Source: Candidatus Brocadiaceae bacterium
Lineage (GTDB): Bacteria > Planctomycetota > MHYJ01 > JACQXL01 > CAKKQI01
Reading direction: 5' to 3'
Length of the DNA: 19,278 nucleotides
NCBI GenBank assembly: GCA_919901895.1
Contig: CAKKQI010000213.1
Coordinates: forward strand, 1-19,278
Under the pieces are notes generated by a model. It was not told where the DNA came from. It searched no databases and saw only the letters and a program-made list of their open reading frames with translations. Made by a program: the position numbers and the translations under genes. Numbering within the stretch: position 1 is the first letter of the stretch; every line of letters starts with the position of its first letter. Below are positions 15,776-19,278 of this stretch, piece after piece.

Positions 15776-16027
15776 ATGGATAAATTGGAGCAGCAGGAAA
15801 TAGATCTTATTGTTATCTCTGCAACCGTTAGTGTTTACCTGGATGAAATATTAAACCGGCCGCGGGAATACCAGACCGTTGCCTCGGCCGGATTATGGAG
15901 AACACAAGGGTCGCCTCAAAAAAAATCGTGGAAATGGTCGTTGCATCCACATTTTTCAACCTCGTGGAAAAATACCCAAATTAAATCCGGCTGGTTACGA
16001 AGTGACCGAAACGAATTATTAAAATGA
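15776..16027 (+). CDS. Small ORF in the carboxyltransferase cluster, possibly a frameshifted accessory subunit
   Basis: 83 codons from ATG 15776, without a good ribosome site. The first part (IDLIVISATVSVYLDE, then TVASAGLWRTQG) resembles small accessory proteins of biotin-dependent decarboxylase operons, which have an alanine-rich helix ending in YL and later a W..GR-like motif; this is a weak, memory-based resemblance. After an eight-A run at 15918-15925 the frame becomes Trp/Ser-rich and protein-unlike. The -1 frame after the run reads KIVEMVVASTFFNLVEKYPN and stops at 15982-15984, which looks more protein-like. So the gene is either broken by an indel, uses -1 slippage, or is spurious. 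Its place between the 12S and 5S-type genes fits an accessory subunit. Confidence 0.35.
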   Translation: MDKLEQQEIDLIVISATVSVYLDEILNRPREYQTVASAGLWRTQGSPQKKSWKWSLHPHFSTSWKNTQIKSGWLRSDRNELLK

Positions 16028-16097
16028 CAGGTTACTGATCAGACATAAATTTTCCGTAGTATTTTTTGGTGGGACACCTTTGAAGGTGCCGATTAAT

Positions 16098-16124
16098 ATA
16101 AATTTTTCTGAAAGAAAAATTTAT
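16098..16124 (+). promoter_or_regulatory. Perfect 12-bp hairpin touching the start of the biotinyl carboxyltransferase gene
   Basis: ATAAATTTTTCT (16098-16109) and AGAAAAATTTAT (16113-16124) pair perfectly around GAA, ending two bases before the ATG at 16127. No other ribosome site is seen, so the right arm covers the only purine-rich stretch. It may control translation initiation. A weaker hairpin CACCTT/AAGGTG lies just upstream at 16075-16088. Confidence 0.55.
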
Positions 16125-16126
16125 TT

Positions 16127-18145
16127 ATGGTAAAAATTACCGAGACAGTTTTACGTGACGGACATCAATCGTTGATTGCTACCCGGATGACCACCGCCGA
16201 TATGCTGCCGATTCTGGAAAAAATGGACCGGGTTGGCTATTTCTCACTGGAAATGTGGGGCGGGGCTACCTTTGATGTCTGCCTGCGTTTTTTGAACGAA
16301 GACCCCTGGGAACGTTTGCGTCAGATTAGAAAAGCCGTTAAAAAAACCAAACTCCAGATGCTTCTGCGCGGGCAAAATCTGGTGGGCTACCGGCATTATG
16401 CGGATGACGTCGTGGAAAGATTTGTCGCTAAAGCCCGCGAAAACGGGATCGATGTTTTCAGGATTTTTGATGCGGTTAATGATATCCGCAATATGACCAC
16501 GGCGATTAAAGCCGCCAAAAAAGCCGGGGCGCTGGTGGAAGGGACTATTTCTTATACCTCCAGTCCGGTTCATACCATAGAAAAATATATCAAATTCGCG
16601 CTGGAATTAAAAAATCTGGGCGCCGATATTATTTGTATTAAAGATATGGCCGGTTTTATTTCCCCGGCCATAGCTTATGATTTAACCAACGCCTTGAAAA
16701 AGGAAGTAAATCTGCCGGTTCACCTGCATTCCCATTGTTCCGGCGGGATGGCGCCGGTGGTTTATCTGATTGGTTGTGAAGCCGGAGCCGATATTCTGGA
16801 TACGGCCATTTCACCTTTTGGCTGGGGGGCCTCTCAGCCGCCCACCGAAACCATTGTCGCCGCTTTCAAAGGAACGCCTTATGATACCGGACTTGATCTG
16901 GAATTGTTAATGGAAATCGCTGATTATTTTCAGAAAATAAAAGAAAAGTATAAAGATATTCTTGACCCGATTTCCGAACGCGTTGATACCAGGATTTTAC
17001 TTCATCAAATTCCCGGCGGGATGATCTCCAACCTGATTTCGCAACTTAAAGAACAAAACGCGATGGATAAATACGAAGCAGTTTTAAAAGAAACCCCGCG
17101 GGTGCGTAAAGACCTCGGTTATCCGCCGTTGGTAACACCGACCAGCCAGATTGTCGGAACGCAAGCCGTTTTAAACGTGTTGACCGGCGAAAGATATAAA
17201 ATTATTCCTAAAGAAGTAAAAGATTATATCAGGGGAATGTACGGACAACCACCCGGACCGATTGATGAAACGCTTAAACAAAAAGTCTTAGGTGATGAAG
17301 AGCCGATTCAAGGGCGGCCGGCTGACTTGCTGAAGCCGGAGATGGAACAAGCCCAATCGGAAGCCAAAGAATACAGCGAAACCGAAGAAGATATTTTGTC
17401 TTATGTTCTTTTTCCGCAGGTGGCCAAGGAATTTTTTGAAAAACGCCGGAAAGGAGAACTAACTCCGCCTGCCCCGAAATTATCGGGGCCGGTGATTAAA
17501 CCATCCGGCACGGGAAAACCGGCTGTCGTATCATCAAGCCAACCGGCTCATCGGCCGGTTGTTCAGATGGTTTCGAGCGAAGAAGCGGGTAAATTTACTG
17601 CCACATTGGATAATAAAAAATATCAGGTTAATATTACCAGGCAACCCCAGGTAAGCAATGCCATTCCGCTGGTGGTGGAACTGGTCCCGCTCTTTCCTGG
17701 AGAAAGGGTGGGGCTTAACGGCCGTTCTTATGAAGTTAAACTGGAATGCCTGCCTGTCCCGTCCTCCGCCTTAGGCGGATTAGGCGGATTATCGGGAAAT
17801 GAAATTGTTAATCCTGTTTCGTCTTCACCTCTTTCTTCTATTTCCCCATCAGCGGCGATAATTTCATCGATTAAAACCGCCGCTCCGGTTTCCAAACCGG
17901 TTGTTTCAAAAACCGATTCATCAGCCGGAGCGACTGATATTAAATTACCGATGCCCGGAAAGATTGTTAATATCAAAGTCAAAGTGGGCGACCGGGTTAA
18001 AAAAGGAGAGATGCTTCTGATTCTGGAAGCGATGAAGATGCAGAATGAAATAGATTCTCCTTGTTCCGGTGCGGTAACCGAGATTAACATTAAAACCGGT
18101 GATAACGTTGATAATAATACGGTGGTGATGCGGATTAAACCATAA
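16127..18145 (+). CDS. Biotin-dependent carboxyltransferase, OadA/PycB/transcarboxylase-5S type fused to a biotinyl (1.3S) domain
   Basis: 672 residues from ATG 16127. Residues 1 to about 265 are an HMG-CoA lyase-like TIM barrel: ETVLRDGHQSL with metal-binding Asp11, Lys172 in ICIKDMAGF (the carboxylated Lys), and His199/His201 in HLHSH. Residues about 280-450 are the conserved PYC/OadA domain (IPGGMISNL, GYPPLVTPTSQIVG). A Pro/Ser-rich linker (about 445-605) contains two in-frame palindromes. The C-terminal biotinyl domain carries Lys637 in LEAMKMQNEI as the biotin attachment site. It would move CO2 between biotin and pyruvate/oxaloacetate. Together with the 12S-type subunit it could be a two-gene transcarboxylase; alternatives are oxaloacetate decarboxylase alpha or pyruvate carboxylase subunit B, but no OadB or biotin carboxylase lies nearby in the window. 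Confidence 0.9.
   Translation: MVKITETVLRDGHQSLIATRMTTADMLPILEKMDRVGYFSLEMWGGATFDVCLRFLNEDPWERLRQIRKAVKKTKLQMLLRGQNLVGYRHYADDVVERFVAKARENGIDVFRIFDAVNDIRNMTTAIKAAKKAGALVEGTISYTSSPVHTIEKYIKFALELKNLGADIICIKDMAGFISPAIAYDLTNALKKEVNLPVHLHSHCSGGMAPVVYLIGCEAGADILDTAISPFGWGASQPPTETIVAAFKGTPYDTGLDLELLMEIADYFQKIKEKYKDILDPISERVDTRILLHQIPGGMISNLISQLKEQNAMDKYEAVLKETPRVRKDLGYPPLVTPTSQIVGTQAVLNVLTGERYKIIPKEVKDYIRGMYGQPPGPIDETLKQKVLGDEEPIQGRPADLLKPEMEQAQSEAKEYSETEEDILSYVLFPQVAKEFFEKRRKGELTPPAPKLSGPVIKPSGTGKPAVVSSSQPAHRPVVQMVSSEEAGKFTATLDNKKYQVNITRQPQVSNAIPLVVELVPLFPGERVGLNGRSYEVKLECLPVPSSALGGLGGLSGNEIVNPVSSSPLSSISPSAAIISSIKTAAPVSKPVVSKTDSSAGATDIKLPMPGKIVNIKVKVGDRVKKGEMLLILEAMKMQNEIDSPCSGAVTEINIKTGDNVDNNTVVMRIKP
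17471..17489. repeat. In-frame palindrome 1 in the biotinyl carboxyltransferase linker
   Basis: GCCCCGA (17471-17477) and TCGGGGC (17483-17489) around AATTA, closely like the intergenic hairpin at 7235-7252. It encodes APKLSGP in the flexible linker. Confidence 0.7.
17765..17779. repeat. In-frame palindrome 2 in the biotinyl carboxyltransferase linker
   Basis: TCCGCCTTAGGCGGA is the exact reverse complement of the 15-mer at 7321-7335 and 7749-7763. It is followed by a further half-copy TTAGGCGGA (17780-17789 region), giving the Gly/Leu-rich peptide SALGGLGGLSG. Confidence 0.8.
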
Positions 18146-18243
18146 CGGCTGATTACTCACCCAGACCGGCCTGTCCCTATAAATCGGGGACTACTGCAAG
18201 CAGGGGCGTCCTCCGGGGACACTGATTTCACACCTGAATTTCT

Positions 18244-18272
18244 TTGCAACAAACCACATCTCAAAGTATAAT
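18244..18272 (+). promoter_or_regulatory. Promoter positioned for leaderless transcription of the mutase gene
   Basis: TTGCAA at 18244-18249 (4 of 6 to TTGACA), a 17-bp spacer, and a perfect TATAAT at 18267-18272. The ATG follows six bases later, where transcription would be expected to start, and no Shine-Dalgarno is present. Confidence 0.55.
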
Positions 18273-18278
18273 TCAATT

Positions 18279-19278
18279 ATGAAAACCGAATTTAAAAAAA
18301 CTAATACCGGTATTAATATTGAAGTTAATAAATGTAAAAATCTTACCTGCAAAGTTTCTTCCGGTTTGGAAATCAAAGAATGTTACCAACCGGAAAAAAA
18401 CACGGCGGATGATTACATTGATTCGTTAGGTTTTTCCGGTGAGTATCCTTTTACCCGTGGTATCCACCCGACGATGTACCGCGGCCGGCTCTGGACAATG
18501 CGGCAATATTCCGGTTACGGGACAGCCGAAGAAACTAACAAACGTTACCAATATCTCCTTCAACATGGGCAAACCGGGTTAAGCGTGGCGTTTGACCTGC
18601 CCACCCAGATGGGTTATGATTCCGATGACCCTTTAAGCCGGGGCGAAGTGGGTAAGACCGGCGTCGCGATCAGTTCGTTAGCGGATATGGAAACCTTATT
18701 TGACGGTATTCCGCTGGATAAAGTCAGCGTTTCAATGACCATTAATGCTACCTGTCCGGTGATTCTGGCGATGTATCTGGCCCTAGCGGAAAAACGCGGG
18801 ATTGATTGGCAGAATCTGAACGGCACAGTCCAGAACGATATTTTGAAAGAATACTTTGCCCGGGGTGCTTATATTTTCCCTCCTGAACCTTCTTTAAGAT
18901 TGGTGATCGATACGATTGAATATTGTATCAAAAATATCCCGCGCTGGAATTATATCAGCGTCAGCGGTTATCATATCAGGGAATCAGGTTCAACCGCGGC
19001 GCAGGAAATCGGTTTTACCTTAGCCGACGGGATTGCTTATCTGGATGCCGCCTTAAAGCGCGGGCTGGATGTGAACGAACTCGGTCGGCGGATTTCATTC
19101 TTCTTGAATGCCCACAACGATTTTTTAGAAGAGATTGCCAAATTCCGGGCCGCCCGTCGGCTCTGGGCTAAAATTATGAAAGAACGGTTCCGCGCCACCG
19201 ACCCGCGGGCGATGATGTTCCGTTTTCATACCCAGACCGCCGGCTGCACCCTCACGGCCAAGCAGCCGGATAATAATG
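18279..19278 (+). CDS. Methylmalonyl-CoA mutase, catalytic (substrate-binding) part, 3' end outside window
   Basis: Open from ATG 18279 to the right edge (333 codons seen). It would isomerise methylmalonyl-CoA and succinyl-CoA with adenosylcobalamin. Visible family motifs: [22 protein letters not shown] (quoted here as YPFTRGI and [14 protein letters not shown]), [33 protein letters not shown] and SGYHIRESG. The Tyr67 in the TMY motif and the Arg of PPEPSLR match residues that bind the methylmalonyl carboxylate in mutases, while isobutyryl-CoA mutases have Phe and Gln there, so the methylmalonyl assignment is favoured. The cobalamin-binding domain is not seen; it could be further downstream or in a separate gene. 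It follows the biotinyl carboxyltransferase by 133 bp with its own promoter. That gap holds only small GTCCC/GGGAC-type hairpins. Confidence 0.92.
   Translation, partial: MKTEFKKTNTGINIEVNKCKNLTCKVSSGLEIKECYQPEKNTADDYIDSLGFSGEYPFTRGIHPTMYRGRLWTMRQYSGYGTAEETNKRYQYLLQHGQTGLSVAFDLPTQMGYDSDDPLSRGEVGKTGVAISSLADMETLFDGIPLDKVSVSMTINATCPVILAMYLALAEKRGIDWQNLNGTVQNDILKEYFARGAYIFPPEPSLRLVIDTIEYCIKNIPRWNYISVSGYHIRESGSTAAQEIGFTLADGIAYLDAALKRGLDVNELGRRISFFLNAHNDFLEEIAKFRAARRLWAKIMKERFRATDPRAMMFRFHTQTAGCTLTAKQPDNN

Noticed and set aside
18173..18220. Small GTCCC/GGGAC and CTGC/GCAG hairpins after the biotinyl carboxyltransferase
   Set aside because: Stems are only 4-5 bp with no T-tract; not convincing as a terminator or riboswitch.

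Overview
All recognisable genes in this window lie on the + strand. They look like a chromosomal segment from an uncultured, probably Gram-negative-type bacterium. Envelope proteins with HEAT-like, TPR and PD40 (TolB-type) repeats, a FabD with GLSLGE instead of the usual GHSLGE, and abundant GC-rich palindromic repeats are the main hints. A Planctomycetota- or Omnitrophota-like lineage is possible, but this is a low-confidence inference; no rRNA or definitive marker is present. No tRNA, rRNA, CRISPR array, transposase or phage gene was recognised.

Region 1 (1-7121) is an envelope/surface module. It holds a very large Ig-domain protein with a C-terminal zincin-type HExxH protease motif (cut at the left edge), two consecutive six-bladed PD40 propeller proteins with different base composition, and a membrane-anchored TPR-like protein. 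The DNA is visibly mosaic: roughly 830-4620 is AT-rich with short GC-richer patches, while 1-830 and 4660-7121 use GC-richer codons. The second propeller gene begins with what looks like the back half of an Ig-like domain next to a C-rich palindrome, suggesting a rearrangement or an insertion.

Region 2 (7122-7507) is a 386-bp gene-free stretch packed with nested GC palindromes, ending in a good sigma70-like promoter. Region 3 (7508-11770) is the classical rpmF-plsX-fabH-fabD-fabG cluster (ribosomal protein L32, then initiation and first reduction of fatty acid synthesis). acpP and fabF, common next genes, do not follow. Region 4 (11857-14070) carries a polytopic membrane protein, a small cupin with its own strong promoter, and an overlapping MNT-HEPN gene pair (toxin-antitoxin-like).

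Region 5 (14091-19278) is a methylmalonyl-CoA module: a 12S-type carboxyltransferase, a small and probably frame-disturbed ORF, a 5S-type carboxyltransferase fused to a biotinyl domain, and the start of methylmalonyl-CoA mutase (cut at the right edge). Together these could interconvert pyruvate/oxaloacetate, propionyl-CoA/methylmalonyl-CoA and succinyl-CoA, as in a transcarboxylase (Wood-Werkman) route or a decarboxylase route.

The most unusual theme is a family of short GC palindromes that occurs between genes and also in frame inside at least three protein-coding genes (the TPR protein, fabD and the biotinyl carboxyltransferase), in linkers or tails. This resembles the logic of Rickettsia palindromic elements. 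Two larger inverted-repeat elements (8879-8982 and 15647-15754), a 12-bp hairpin abutting the carboxyltransferase start codon, and a promoter placed for leaderless transcription of the mutase are further points of interest. I did not find a clear new multi-gene system; the metabolic and fatty-acid genes are conventional.
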